A stretch of DNA of 64,000 nt from Euonymus europaeus (taxonomy: Eukaryota > Streptophyta > Magnoliopsida > Celastrales > Celastraceae), in the NCBI GenBank assembly GCA_963580455.1, contig OY756972.1, positions 4,727,001-4,791,000 on the forward strand, given 5' to 3'. The notes under the pieces are model-generated. The model saw only the letters and a list, made by a program, of their open reading frames with translations, had not been told where the DNA came from and did not search any database. A program made the position numbers and the translations under genes. Shown here one piece after another: positions 26,801 through 39,500 of the stretch. Numbering within the stretch: the stretch's first letter is position 1; the number at the start of each line of letters is the position of its first letter.

Positions 26801-27690
26801 TTAGGAGTACAACTGACTAGCTATTTTATGTCTCCTTCTTTGTAGGAAGACATTGAAAGAGAATTGTCAAGGGTTTCAAGAGCATCAAGAGGACCAGGTG
26901 TTTCTCAATATATTATGGTATACAACGTTCCACCACTTTCTTTTCCTGTTTGAGCAGTGTGGTTAGCTTTTATATGAAGTGTCAAAAGATAAAACAGAAA
27001 ATTCAGTATAACCTCTCAAAATTGTACGTTAGTCATTTCTTGTTTCCGGTGAGGTTTTACTTGCATATATTAATGTCCACACTGCATACACAAACACAGA
27101 TTTTTATGCGACGTTTTGAGTTCAAAATGTAGCTTTAGTTTATGTTTCTTTTAACTTAGCAAATCAATAACTTATAATTATGCGGGCACTATTTTTTTTG
27201 AAACTTCTCAAAATAATTTCGAAATTTTGGTTGAGTCATGTGACTAAGATACTGATGGCCAGGTATTGATGAACTAAAAGTTAGTTGAGATAATACTTTA
27301 AACCTATAATTGAAGAAAATTCTGCTTTATGCTAATTTATGTGTAGTTAAGACACAAAAAGGTATGATGTATAAATAAAGTATTCAGGTCTTTTTGTGGG
27401 TATATGTTCTTTACTTATATCATGTTTTTTGTGTGTACATTTCTTGTACATCATTATTTTATTTATTTGTTTGAACAGGTGGGGAGCTTAGAGGATGTCT
27501 TGAAGAAAATGGAGGTAATGGCCTGATTACTTGAATAGTTCTACTTGTTGTTAAAACAACTTTTAATTTTGGATTTTTTTTTGGGGTCTTCACACAGATA
27601 AGTGAGAAGAATTCTGGTTGGGAAGATCTGGTTTTCATTCCACCTGGTAAAAGCTACTCTCAACACATCCAGGAAGTTGTTAAAGTATAA
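23881..27690 (+). CDS. TIC22: TIC22, chloroplast protein-import component, 8 exons, 292 aa
   Basis: Exons 23881-24309, 24402-24464, 24779-24853, 25825-25875, 26664-26723, 26846-26917, 27479-27514 and 27598-27690 join in frame with canonical junctions. TIC22 is a soluble intermembrane-space chaperone-like protein that helps preproteins cross between the outer and inner chloroplast envelope complexes. Seen: an N-terminal region of about 95 residues rich in Ser, Arg and Leu (transit-peptide-like), then the conserved core with VFTVSN-like VYTVSNSNNEFVLISD, SIGLLCFRQEDAEAFL, KVEGIAFRFLPDPLQIKNAL, GFDGVPVFQS and SEKNSGWEDLVFIPPGKSY, all recognisable from the Tic22 family. Full length for the family. 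Oddities are a 14-residue tandem repeat in the transit region and a SINE in the 971-bp intron 3. Exon 1 starts at the first in-frame ATG. Confidence 0.93.
23969..24052 (+). repeat. 42-bp in-frame tandem duplication in the TIC22 transit region
   Basis: CTCGACTGGACGAGACCAGG at 23969 recurs at 24011 with one mismatch, giving a 42-bp (14-codon) period. The encoded units both contain RLDETRRL. The duplication preserves the frame and lies in the part expected to be cleaved on plastid import. Confidence 0.88.
25348..25536 (-). mobile_element. tRNA-derived SINE in TIC22 intron 3, 14-bp TSD
   Basis: A perfect 14-bp direct repeat GACCTTGGACAATC flanks the element (25334-25347 and 25537-25550). Read on the minus strand it begins with a tRNA-like head holding an A box (TGGTCCAACGG) and a degenerate B box (AGTTTAATTCC). 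Its body includes the complement of TGTACGCAGACCTTACCCT, a sequence I recall from plant Au/TS-type SINEs. Length 189 bp. It is antisense to TIC22 and about 275-480 bases from the exon 4 acceptor. Confidence 0.85.
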
Positions 27691-28706
27691 TTTGTTGGGC
27701 GACATTGCCCCAAGTGACCATGAGAGGTTCAGAAGGCAGAGGATGTATTTATTACTTTTGGGAGGCATAGCAATTAGGTCAGCACATTGTTCCAACTAAC
27801 TTCACTGCCCGCTACTTGCTGATGCCACCCTATCCCCACAATTCAGGTTTCCTACTTCTCCTTGTTTGAATCTCTCACAAGATCTTATAGGGTAAAATGT
27901 TATTCTTGCAGATATGATCGGTGAGACTTTATCCAGAGAAGGGATGCTTTGTTAATTTTGGATTGAAATGGTAAATGATAAGTGTATTACCCTTCTTTAA
28001 TCTTCCAAGAACTATGTGTTGAATATTTAAAATGAAAATGTAGAAGAAAAAAGGGAACTTTCATTCTATTGGATGCCGAATCTTAAGCGCACTCCATGTG
28101 AACTTCTGTTTGTGCGATAATGTCTCTCCTCAGTGTTCTTAGATTACATGATTTTCTGGAATAAAAATTATGAGCAGTTTTTTGGAAATCAGCTTTAAAT
28201 TTTTCCATGGAATAACTTATTCCACTGTCATTAGTTATAACACAATGAGATATCATGAGATATATAAGCCTGGGATACATATAATTTCTGATGATTATAT
28301 TCATTTAATCTGGATAGGCTGGTGCTAAGCTTTATCATTGTTGCAACATTAGTGAATGAAAGGAAAAAACAATGTTAAAAAATTGAAGTGGTTTTTGCTG
28401 ACTTGATATTACAATGTGATTTGATATCTACTGTGATCGTTGTTTCAACTATGCATGCTAGAAGCATCAAGCCAAAGGAACTGCCTCAGCGCACTTTGGA
28501 TGTGTTTTGTATAGCAGACCTAATTACTCTATCAATCCTGATATGGTATCTTTAGCAAGCTCGGAGTTCGTCTAATCATCAATCAATCAATCTGTTGACA
28601 TTGCTTAAATTTTTTGATTGTTCACCAGTTTGCGCAGCATTGGTCGTTTTAAACATGATATCAAATCATCTAGCTGAGTTGTGATGATCTGATATTTAAC
28701 CTTAAA

Positions 28707-28746
<40 letters not shown>

Positions 28747-29485
28747 TTAGGTTACCAACTGTGATTTATTTAAACAAGTCCGAAATGATCCAACAACAAA
28801 ACGAAACCCAATTGGTGGAGCCTCACAATTCTGTAACGAATAGTAGTAGTGACATTTCACGAAGTTGACGGCACAACCATTTAGTGGTTGGAGGACACGG
28901 CTTTGCTGTTTCTTCTCCTAATTAAGATTCCTATTTGGTTCATTTCTAGCTAGCGTACGTAACAGAGCTGCTCCCATTCTTACCATTTCACCTGCTACTC
29001 CTTCATATGACACCGTATTAGATACGTTGTTTGAATTAAATGAAAATGTTTTTGAAGGCAGGTAAAAAAAAAGGGTGTTTAATGTGAGTGTCAGAAAATC
29101 AACCCCTCTCACCGCGAACCACTATTCTTCATTTTGAGTTGTTCGATTTTCTCGATATATTAGACTCGCACGATTTTATTTTTCATAAACCGAATCATAT
29201 TTGCTCCGTTTACCCCAGCAATATGAGTCATGTAACTAGTTTAGACATTAGTTTTTGTATAGACAAATGACAGGGCATATTGGTTCTTTGAATTTGAACA
29301 TCTAGATGTATTGGCACCAACTTCATGGGAAACATGTTAAGAAAAAAAGACATATGGAGCTCTGTGAACGTCCTTGTCTCCATTGTGTTTAATTTACTCT
29401 AATTTCGCCCTCTAAGGCTCTAATCCCTCTAACCACCGTAGCCGAGTCCCTCCTAAAATGCTAATTAATTGTCGCCATGAATAAC
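27691..29485. other. Intergenic region between TIC22 and GUX
   Basis: The TIC22 3' UTR is followed by AT-rich DNA with a (TA)n microsatellite at about 28709-28741. No gene, RNA or bounded element was recognised. Confidence 0.4.
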
Positions 29486-29493
29486 TATAAATA
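29486..29493 (+). promoter_or_regulatory. TATA box of the GUX gene
   Basis: TATAAATA lies 88-96 bases upstream of the start codon, which would place transcription start near 29520 and give a leader of about 60 bases. The match and spacing are good, but no transcript evidence is available. Confidence 0.55.
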
Positions 29494-29581
29494 AGCTCCA
29501 AAAAGTCTACTAGAGGTTGTTAAGATAAATACTACAAAAACCCCTATTCGAGGTATATCAAGGCAGTTCCTACCTGCACAT

Positions 29582-31691
29582 ATGGGTGAGGGATTCGGTC
29601 TTCAAAAGATGGTGAAGGCCACTCCTTCTAAAGCTTTGTTTGTGAAGATCAACCTCTTCTTTCTTGCTTTCTTTCTTGTCATCTATGCCACTCTTCTTCT
29701 CCGGCCATCGTCTTCGGTCTATTTTGAAAATGCAGCAACCATTGTCAGATGCTCGTTGCGGGAGTGCAATCACAAGGTAAGGTGAGCCTACTGAGTAATA
29801 ATATTACAAATCATATCATGTTCTTGATCATATATGTCCTTTCGAGACTCTGTTGTTGGAATGTTCTTAATTGAATAAATTAGCTTATGATTGTCCATTT
29901 GGTTATTGATTAATTAACAAGCTTGTGCTTGTGAATGTTGTATAGCTGGATAAGGGTCTTAAAATGAAAGCTGTTCTTGAGGAGACTCAAGTGGATCCAC
30001 CAATTAGGCCTACGGGAAATGTGATCAAGCTAGAGGTGCCAAGATTTATGGACAAGATAGGGAAAAGAATGAAGATTGGGATGGTGAACATCGAAGAAGA
30101 AGATGCAAGTGAATGGAGAACACATGGAGAAGTAATTCCCATCAAGTTTGATCGAGTTTCGGAGTTTTTCAAATGGAAAGATCTTTTCCCAGAGTGGATT
30201 GATGAGGAAGAAGAGAATGATGGTACATCTTGCCCTGAAATTCCAATGCCAGACTTCTCAGCCTATGAAAGTATGGACATGATAGTGGCTAAATTGCCAT
30301 GTAATTACCCTAAAGAAGGGTGGGCAAGGGAGGTGTTGAGGCTTCAAGTTCATCTTGTGCTGGCAAACATGGCAGTGAAAAAAGGGAAAAGGGATTGGAA
30401 TTGGAGGACAAAGGTGGTCATGCTTAGCAAATGCAGGCCGATGATGGAGCTGTTTCGATGCGATGACTTGGTCAGAAAGGAAGGTGACTGGTGGTTCTAC
30501 CAGCCTGATATGGCAAGGTTGGAGCAGAAAGTGTCACTTCCTTCTGGTTCTTGCAAGTTGGCTTTGCCTCTTTGGGGACAAGGTAATGTCTTAATTTCCA
30601 AACTGCTGATGATGTCAATTAATTAAATGTTTTGCTTCATTGCAAAGTCATCAATGGTGCGGTAGTTGTGATTTTGATTGGTGTTTTTTGTTTGTTTCAT
30701 AGCCATTGTAAGAAATTGATAAATATATTTGCATCCATTGATATTTACAGGAATCAATGAAGTTTATGATCTCTCCAAGATCAAAACCCCTGCCAAGACA
30801 GCCAAAAGAGAAGCTTATGTCACAGTAATCCACTCCTCTGATGCCTATGTTTGTGGGGCAATTACACTGGCCCAGAGCCTCTTCCTAACCGGGACGAAGC
30901 GCGACCTTATCCTCCTCATGGACAACTCCATCTCCGACACCAAACGTGAGGCCCTGGCAGCAGCCGGGTGGAAGATCCGAATCATTAAGAGGATCCGGAA
31001 TCCTAAAGCAGAGAAACATACATACAATGAGTACAACTACAGCAAATTCAGACTATGGCAGCTCACAGACTATGACAAGCTCATCTTCATAGACTCAGAC
31101 ATAATTATTTTACGCAACCTCGACATTCTCTTTAAATTCCCTCAAATGTCAGCAACCGGGAACGATATTTGGATCTTCAACTCTGGTGTTATGGTGATTG
31201 AACCATCAAACTGCACATTCAAGATACTAATGAATCAAAGGAAAGAAATAGTTTCCTACAATGGTGGCGACCAAGGTTTCCTCAATGAAGTCTTTGTTTG
31301 GTGGCATAGATTACCAAGAAGAGTGAACTTCCTTAAGAACTTCTGGGCTAATACATCAGCAGAGTCAAGTGTGAAGAATCAGCTCTTTGGAGCAGACCCA
31401 CCAAAGCTTTATGCAATACATTACTTGGGTTGGAAGCCATGGTTGTGTTACAGAGACTATGATTGTAACTGGGATGTGAGGGATCAACGTGTATATGCTA
31501 GTGACGTGGCGCATGAGAGGTGGTGGAAGGTTCATGACTCCATGGATGAGAAGTTGCAGGGGTTTTGTGCTTTGACTAAAAAGAGGAGGACTGAGTTGAA
31601 TTGGGAGAGAAGGAAGGCTAGAATTATGGGGTTCAGCGATCAGCATTGGAAGATCAATATTACGGATCCTAGAAGAAAACACTTGATGTAG
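29582..31691 (+). CDS. GUX2: GT8 xylan alpha-glucuronosyltransferase (GUX/PGSIP), 3 exons, 590 aa
   Basis: Exons 29582-29776, 29946-30582 and 30751-31691 join in frame. The protein is a type II Golgi membrane glycosyltransferase of family GT8 that adds glucuronic acid side chains to xylan; these proteins were first named plant glycogenin-like starch initiation proteins. Seen: a short basic N-terminus, one membrane anchor (about residues 20-41, VKINLFFLAFFLVIYATLLL), a stem/N-terminal domain with CPEIPMP and LPCNYPKEGW, the catalytic start REAYVTVIHSSDAYVCGAI near 297-315, the metal-binding DxD as DSD at 392-394, FNSGVMV, YNGGDQGFLNEVFVWWHRLP and the HxxGxKPW motif at 501-508. About the length of GUX2 as I recall it, and its position beside TIC22 and FLDH favours GUX2 over other family members, but paralogue identity is inferred. 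A TATA box lies upstream. Confidence 0.88.
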
Positions 31692-32840
31692 GAATGTGTG
31701 ATGGAATTTTTGGTTTTTTTTTTTTTTTTTGAAAATTTCTATAGAAATGTCCTTTCATGGATGTTTGTACTTTATAATTTATGTGTGAATAGGTAGAATG
31801 GACTACTAATTCAGAGATTTGGAAAAAAATAATGTGTAGGATACTTTTTTCTCTATTAAGCATCACAAAAATCGGCATAAATTTTCCATGTATGAGTCAC
31901 TTTTTTAACCACTTGGGTGATAGACTATTGTTGAATCTCTCCTAGATTAAACTATATGAATTCGAAAGATCTTGAGTTTGATTAGTGGTGGAGCCACGAT
32001 TTTAACATGGGGCTCAAGCCTCTCATTTTATTTTTTATTTTAAATAGTTTATATACATATGTTAGTTTAAGAGTGTACAACTCAAGTGTAAACCTCCTTA
32101 AAATTAAAATTAAACTAATTTCATATAAACTTAGTCCTAAAATTGTAATGACTATGCCTAAATGCTCTCAAATTTTTTTTTGATTCCCTCATATAAATTC
32201 ATCACTCTATCACTAATCGAGCCCTCGGCTCACCTAATTTATTTCTTGGATTTGCCGTTGAGTTTGTTTCACCGAAAGCAACATCCTTATAACCAAGCGT
32301 TGAATTTTGACCAATTTACTTTGTCTAAATTTATGTCTTCACGGGTCTGAGAGGCCCGAGTTTTTGTTGACCAACTTTTTCTCTAAAATTGATGATTTTA
32401 ATAACGATTTTAGCTTGGCGTAGAATCTGTGATGAAATTTTTTGGTTTTTATTTTTTTGAAAAAAATTATATAGAAATGTTCTTTCATGGATGCTTGTAC
32501 TTTATAATTTATGTGTGAATAGGTAGAATGCACTACTAATTCAGAGATTTATGTAGCATCACAAAAATCGGCCTAAGCTTTTCGTATATGCGTGACTCAG
32601 CTACTTACTTGGTTGATAGATTATTTTTGAATCTCTCCAAGGCTAAACTATATGTACTCGAAAAATCCCAATTTCACTGAAAGAAATTTCCTCATGATCA
32701 CATGCTAAATTTTGACCTAACTTACTTTGTCTACACCTTTATGTTCAAGGATCTTGGAGGCCTAAGTTTTCGGTGACCAGAAGAGGACTTTCTCTATTAA
32801 ATTGATGGCTTTAATAACGAACTTAGCTTGGTCATTGTAT
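31692..32840. repeat. Tandem duplication of the GUX 3' flank
   Basis: The sequence just after the GUX stop codon (from about 31698) recurs from about 32429. Matching anchors include TGTACTTTATAATTTATGTG (both copies), GAATAGGTAGAATG, CATCACAAAAATCGGC, and a distal part ending TTTAATAACGA...TTTAGCTTGG at about 32400-32420 and 32810-32835. The first copy is longer only because it contains the Mutator-like insertion 31981-32257. No coding exon is duplicated. Confidence 0.8.
31981..32257. mobile_element. Mutator-like MITE, 277 bp, 9-bp TSD
   Basis: A 9-bp direct repeat TTGAGTTTG lies at 31972-31980 and 32258-32266, the size typical of Mutator-like elements. The ends are weakly inverted (GGTGGAGCCACGA on the left against CGGCAAATCCAAGA read inward from the right). 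The second copy of the duplicated GUX flank (near 32650-32690) lacks exactly this block and so serves as an internal empty site. No coding capacity. Confidence 0.72.
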
Positions 32841-33162
32841 TCTGATGGCGAGTCTCTATCAAAGGAGAAAAGGTGCCAACATCTACAATTCAAGTAATTA
32901 AGTAAATGATGAGGTACAAAGCAAGGATTATGGATGATAATTGGAAAAAAAATGAATTAAGTTTTTTGTTGTGCAAAATATTTGTTAGGTATACCTATAC
33001 CTAAACCTAATTAATAAATTAATAAATATCTAATCCATCTAGAACTTCATTTCTTGTTGATGTAGACACTTGTTCTCTTCTGACTATGACTTTTCAATAA
33101 TTCAATAATTGATAGGTTTAAATAAAACATTATCTTACAATAGTGGTTAGATAACTTAATTG

Positions 33163-33276
33163 GTTTTTTTTTTGTCTTACACCTCTTGAGATTTTTTTTT
33201 CCTTCACAAGATTCGAACTTCATACCTCACCTAAGGACAACAAGAATCGTGTCACTTGAACCAACCATTTGTTAAT
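33163..33276 (-). mobile_element. Small tRNA-derived SINE, 114 bp, 8-bp TSD
   Basis: An 8-bp repeat CTTAATTG flanks the block (33155-33162 and 33277-33284). On the minus strand an A-box-like TGGTTCAAGTG is followed about 45 bases later by a B-box-like AGTTCGAATCT, and the element ends in a short A run next to the left TSD. The size is small for a SINE and the TSD is AT-rich, so this is moderately supported. Confidence 0.55.
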
Positions 33277-33284
33277 CTTAATTG

Positions 33285-36200
33285 ATTAATATGTCGTGAC
33301 AAATTCATAATATTAAATAATATACACGATTATGTTCTCTCTCTAATTCTCAATAACTAATCACACTCTCTCCCATTTTGGACCTAAAAGCCTGTTAAAA
33401 CTGGGCTGGGCTTTCTAATTCATAGATTAATGGGCTGCGGCGTCCAGTGGACCGGCCAGTTGCCCTCAAGTCCAAACACTTAATCCAACGGCTCGGCCCT
33501 GACGTTTTCAAAGTGGTATGCGGACCCCACATTCACGCGATTGGTGGTGTCACTCCCCTTTGATAATTTAATAAAGTAATCAATAAAGCACAGAAATAAT
33601 TGCCTCTTTTGCGTCAATTTGGCTTACAAAATTACCCAATTAACCTCTTCGTTACAACGGACCAACGGTAATGGTAAACGAATCTTTTAATAGCACCATA
33701 ATAATGCAATTTTGATGGGAAATAAATAATGTGTGAGAAAATGTGTTTTTGTTAATGTAATTATATTTAGAGTAATGTTTTGATGATAAAGATGAGTATG
33801 AAGTTTTATTTTTTCTAAAAGATGTGAGATCTAATACTTGATGTAATTTTGTTATAAAATTGATAGAGGAATGAAAAGGAAAATGTTTGACTTTTATTGA
33901 GAAAAATAATGTATATAAGTTTGTGTTTTACTGATATGACTGTATTAAAAGACGTATTTTGCTGATATAAAACGATATATGACTTGACTTTTGTGTATTA
34001 GCGGTTGAAGGGCATTTGGTTGAGTGTATATTAGCTTATAAGCTAGGAAATTTATAAGCTCAATTTCATTGGTCAACAATCACATCGATCACATATAAAA
34101 AAAAATTCACTTAATTTCTCTTATCACCTCCGTTCTCTCACACATTTGTCCTCTTATGTTTCAAAATATATGTTAGATTTTGAAAAAAATTACATATTCG
34201 AACTCAACGCATAAAAATCTTTTCAATCTGACCCATATTCAATAGATTTTATTTTACTATTAAACTAATTTACATAAACCTCACAATAAATTGACAATTT
34301 ATATGCTATTAAAATTTACGCTCTATCAAACAGCGCATAGCTTATTTAAGAGCTCATGCACTACAAAGTTGATCTATTAATTTATACGTTGTCACATATA
34401 ATAACATATAAATGCACCCATAATTTTGCTTCGATGGTGAGCAAATTTTTGCTATGCCCAAAAGGCCCAGCTCAGCTGCCGATAAGGCTCCGGCTCACGG
34501 ATTACACGGAAGGACAGGCCAGTCTCTGTTCCCTAATATTATTCCTGGCCTGGTCCTGAGTCCTGATGATAACGAATTCGAAACGGTGGGTAGAGATGGA
34601 TCTAGACTGATGAGGTAGGGCTCCAGTCGACGCACGTGTTGTTGTGTTTTTCTTCTCTCCGTTAATTTCTACTAATTTTTTGTTTTTCTAAACATAGCTA
34701 CTCCATTTTTAAGTTGCTAATTTTGATTTTGAAATAATCTCTGATTCTTCAGACTTCATTAATTTCCAATCGCCTCTTCTCTCTCTGTTGTTTCTGGTTT
34801 TAAGCCGGGTACGTTCTTCTTCTTATTCCTCCTCTTCTTTTTCTTATCTATTCGCTTTGATTTGTAATTATGCCTACAATTAACTTGGTTTCCATGTAAT
34901 CTGTGCTTGAATTCTAGAGTTTTCATTATGTATGCATCTCTGTATTGAGAATTCGGTTTGGAAGGCTGTAGATGGGAATTCTGGGATTTGAAATTCCACG
35001 AAAGTTGACTCTATGATTTACTATGGAGTGGAGAGATTGAAGTTTTGGTTGGATTGTGTAAAAGATGCTTAGTTTGTTGGTTTTAATAATTGAGTTGATG
35101 TCTGGAATTTAGGAATTGTAATGGATATCGAATCTCATTAAATTTTGGGTCGGACAATGTTTGTGCTTTCTACTTGAGCTGCATACATAGGAGGTTAGGT
35201 GCATACATCTGGAATCTTCCATTGGAAATTGTGGACATCCAATTCTCTTAATCATATGCTAAAACCTGCAATTCGGATTCATGAAATGATATGATCTGAA
35301 GAAGATAACAGAGGCACAAAATAGTAGGAAGGAAAAACATAAATGCTACATTAGGGTAGATGTAAATAAATGGGAAATAGCATGAGGAGGCCATATTAGC
35401 AGATTTTTATTATTGGCTATTTTGGCCAAATGATTTTTAATGTAATTATATTTATATCTTCATTATTTTTGTTATTGGAATTTTTATCTTGATTGAATCA
35501 TCATAAAATGAATAGGACTAGATTCTGCACAATGTTTTGTTGTTCAACTTTGGGTTTAATCTGTGAACATTGCGATTGTCAATTTGCTCTCAAGTTCTTG
35601 TATAAATTTTATTTTCGAGAAACATTGGTTCATTGACTGAATTTTAATATGGCTGGAAAATCCATCAAATAATTTACTGAAGTTGTTTTTGCTGCATTTA
35701 AATGGTTAAACATTCTAGCATGTATTCATTTGCAGAGCTAAAAGAGATTATTGTATTACATCCATTTGGATTGAAGCATTTTCATCAGTATTCATGATAG
35801 CTGACACTTGTGTTTGTAAATTAAATCGCATATGACCATTGTTTGCCTTACGAAATATAGGTTTTGCTCTCAGTGCCATTCTGAGTTTTAAGTAGTAAGC
35901 TGTTGAGTAACGTACTCTTTGATAGTTCAGACCTCGAGCATGCATTCCATAGCAATTTCTTAACGAAAGTTTTACTTGACCATATTTGAAATTTTGGACC
36001 CCTACATGATATGAATATAATAGTTTTGTAACTGTACTTAAATGATGCATTTCACAAGAGCTGAGGAACTCAAACGCCTGAGCAACCCTTCTCACATTCA
36101 ATATCTTGCTTTATGTTCGTTTGTTCATTTTATTCCATGGCTGATGCTAACATGTGATTTTTTTGCATTTTTCTTAAGCCATCTTCTTTTTGGCCCATGG

Positions 36201-36581
36201 CATAAAAGTATTTGAGAAAGACCTTTTTCTTTTAAATAATTGTTTTATCACATGACATACTTGAACAAAAATGAATGCATTGATGAATGATGAAGCAGAA
36301 AATAGTTTCGACTCCAGGATGTGTCTTTTGGCGACATCCCTTCTGTCTCAGATACTATTTTGAACTTCCAATTTCAAAGTCCTAATTCTACGCAATGACC
36401 TCCCTTTACCAAACTTCCAACTTTTTCATTCAAATTTATGGAAAGAAATTCTCAAAGTATGAATGTTAGCAAGTCTGAAAATTAGGCAATAGGGACATAT
36501 TCAGTTTTTTTTTTTGCTAATCTGGTTTCTGTAAACAATACATCGATTCAGATAACCTTGTGGTACTGCTTACTTCCTGGC
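33285..36581. other. Intergenic region, WEB promoter and leader intron
   Basis: No gene is recognised in 33285-34650. A CT-rich leader at about 34750-34806 ends in a donor-like GTACGT (near 34808). A T-rich stretch then runs to the acceptor TTCAG at about 36551, 30 bases before the WEB start codon. This suggests a 5' UTR intron of about 1.7 kb. Short minus-strand frames in it (such as 35748-36101) resemble nothing and are treated as chance. Confidence 0.45.
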
Positions 36582-39500
36582 ATGGAGGATGTGACAATTG
36601 CTGGGGAGATGCATCCTCGAGAACCTACCTTATCGCCCCATCATGATGACCATAGTGAAGCTCCATTGATTCCAGTTACAAATGGGCAAGTAGAATCTGA
36701 AAGCCAATTTTCTATTGAGGAAAGTTCACAAGATGGGACTCATAATCTAGATGGTGATCAAGATCAAATTGCAAGGGAAAGTTCCGTGTCAACTTCAACC
36801 ATTGATGAGATGTTGATAGATCATCCGGGAACTCAAGTCCAAAATTCAAAAACTACTGCCACAGAGAATTCCTCTTGTGGAAGTCCTCAGGGTGATATTG
36901 ATAGCATGAATATTTCTTCTGTTTTCTCTCCCGATGTAAGAGTTGAAGCTGATGAGCTTGCTCTGACACATGCTGAGCTTCCTGGTATTGCCATCAGAAC
37001 CACAAATCAAGATGCTTGTTCTATTGGAAGCCCCACCATTGTTGAAACAGCTACACCTTCTACTTCCTCTCCTAAGGTAAGAGAGTCTAGAGACCTTGGT
37101 TTGGCGCATAAGGTTGTGAGTATCGGTATCAGTACACCAAAATCTATTGATTCTCCTAAACAAGTGAGAGAGATGAATGAGAAAAGAGGTCTTATTGACA
37201 CAACAGCTCCTATTGAATCTGTCAAACAAGCAGTTTCCAAGTTTGGAGGAATTGTAGATTGGAAAGCACACAGACTCCAAACTGTAGAGGTACATTTGTT
37301 TTTCCATTATTAGTAAAATCATTTTGTGCATTTTATTGGGGAATCCTTTTAATCATCTTTTGGTGGATATTTCATGCATTATTCTTGTTATATGCTTTTG
37401 TTTTCTCACTCTTGTTGTGGCATGCAAAGGAATGCTACGTTTTTAGCTTATTTATTTAGATTCCTAGGCTGTTTTTTGTGGTAAGTTGTGAAATGAGAAG
37501 GAACTGCTTTGTCATATTGTTTATTTTTACAATCGTGGAAAATATTAAGTGCCATGGAGCATTGGTAGTATAATATTGCTGGTGGCAATCTTGGGTATTG
37601 GCATTATTATAGGTTCCAAAATAGTTCTGGAGAAGTAAGGGTGTAAAAGAAGTTGCAACAGCAGAGTTGATGATGGTTGTGGATATGATGGTAGATAGCG
37701 GACCTTGGTATCGCGGCATTACTTAGGGGTATAGTCGTCGAAACATACGCTTTTAAAAGCAATGAGTTATTGCTTCAACTGATGAGCAATTTATGTCACC
37801 TTTTGCTACTGGAAATGATCATTACAAATTGTTGGCAAAATGTCTTTTGTTTTTTTGGCCTGGATACTTTAATTTTTCACTTAATTGAAAATGAAAAAGT
37901 TCAAGATGGATCAATGATTTATTTTCTTCCTTTTTGATTGAAAGAAAGATAACTTTAATTTTTCACTTGACTGAAAATGAAAAAGTTCAAGATGGATCAA
38001 TGATTTATTTTCTTTCTTTTTGATTGAAAGAAAAATAACTTTATTAAAGGGGCACCAAGACTTCAGTAAGAGAATAGATACTCCATTTCATGCAGGAAAG
38101 GTTCCTCAAAGCATTACCAGTCCAAGGGAGGAGTTATTAGTTGATATATTCTGTATTTGCTTCAAGATAACAGCATCTGTTCAGATTTTTCCGACAAATA
38201 AATCTTACTTTATTTCATTGCATTTTTCCCTTCAAATTTTCAATAATGCAATGAATCTTTTTCCACGAACATGATTAATGCAAATCTTCATCTTCATTCT
38301 CTAAAACCTGACTTTGAATTTCTCTCCTGACTGTATAGAGACGCAAACTTGTGGAGGAAGAACTTGAGCAAATACAGGAGGAGATGCCTGAGTATAAGAA
38401 ACAATCCGAGGCTGCGGAAGAGGCAAAACAAAAAGTTCTTCAGGAGCTGGATAGCACGAAGAGGCTTATTGAAGAACTAAAGCTCCACCTGGAGAGGGTG
38501 CAGACAGAAGAGCATCAAGCAAAACAAGACTCTGAACTTGCTAAGCTCAGGGTGGAAGAAATGGAACAAGGGATTGCTGATGATGCTAGTGTTGCTGCCA
38601 AAGCACAGCTTGAGGTTGCCAAAGCCAGGTATACTTCCGCAGTTTCAGAGCTAACATCGGTAAAAAATGAACTGGACTCACTGCGAAAGGAATACGCTTC
38701 TTTGGTGACTGAGAAAGATGTCGCAATGAAGAAAGCTGAAGAGGCCATTTCTGCATCAAAAGAGGTTGAGAGGACAGTAGAAGAACTTACCATTGAGCTG
38801 ATTGCCACAAAAGAGACCCTGGAGTCTGCACATGCTACCCATCTGGAGGCCGAAGAGCAAAGAATAGGAGCTGCCCTGGCCAGAGAACAAGATGCCCTTC
38901 ACTGGGAGAAGGAGTTAAGGCAGGCGGAAGAGGAACTCCAAAAACTTAACCAGCAGATTCTTTCATCCAAGGATCTCAAAACAAAATTAGACACTGCTTC
39001 AGCCTTGCTTCTTGATTTAAAAGCTGAACTAGCAGCTTATATGGAGTCAAAGTTGAAGGAAGAAGCTGATGAAGGGCACTCAAAAGATGAGACGGAAGGA
39101 CTGGAGAAGAGAACTCACACTGATGTACAAGTGGCAGTTGCTTCAGCGAAGAAGGAACTTGAAGAAGTGAAGCTTAAAATTGAGAAAGCAACTGCTGAAG
39201 TAAATATCCTCAAGGTAGCTGCCATGTCATTACAAACAGAACTAGAAAGTGAAAAGTCAGCTCTTGCCACCATGAGGCAAAGAGAAGGTATGGCATCGGT
39301 GGCAGTTGCATCTCTTGAAGCTGAATTGGATAAAACCAAGTCCGAAACAGCTTTAGTGCAGATGAGGGAGAAAGAAGCCAGGGAAAAGATGGCGGAGCTT
39401 CCCAAGAAGCTACAGGAAGCTGCACTGGAGGCTGACGAGGCCAAGTCACTGGCTCAAATAGCTCGTGAAGAGCTGCGCAAGGCAAAGGAAGAGGCAGAGC

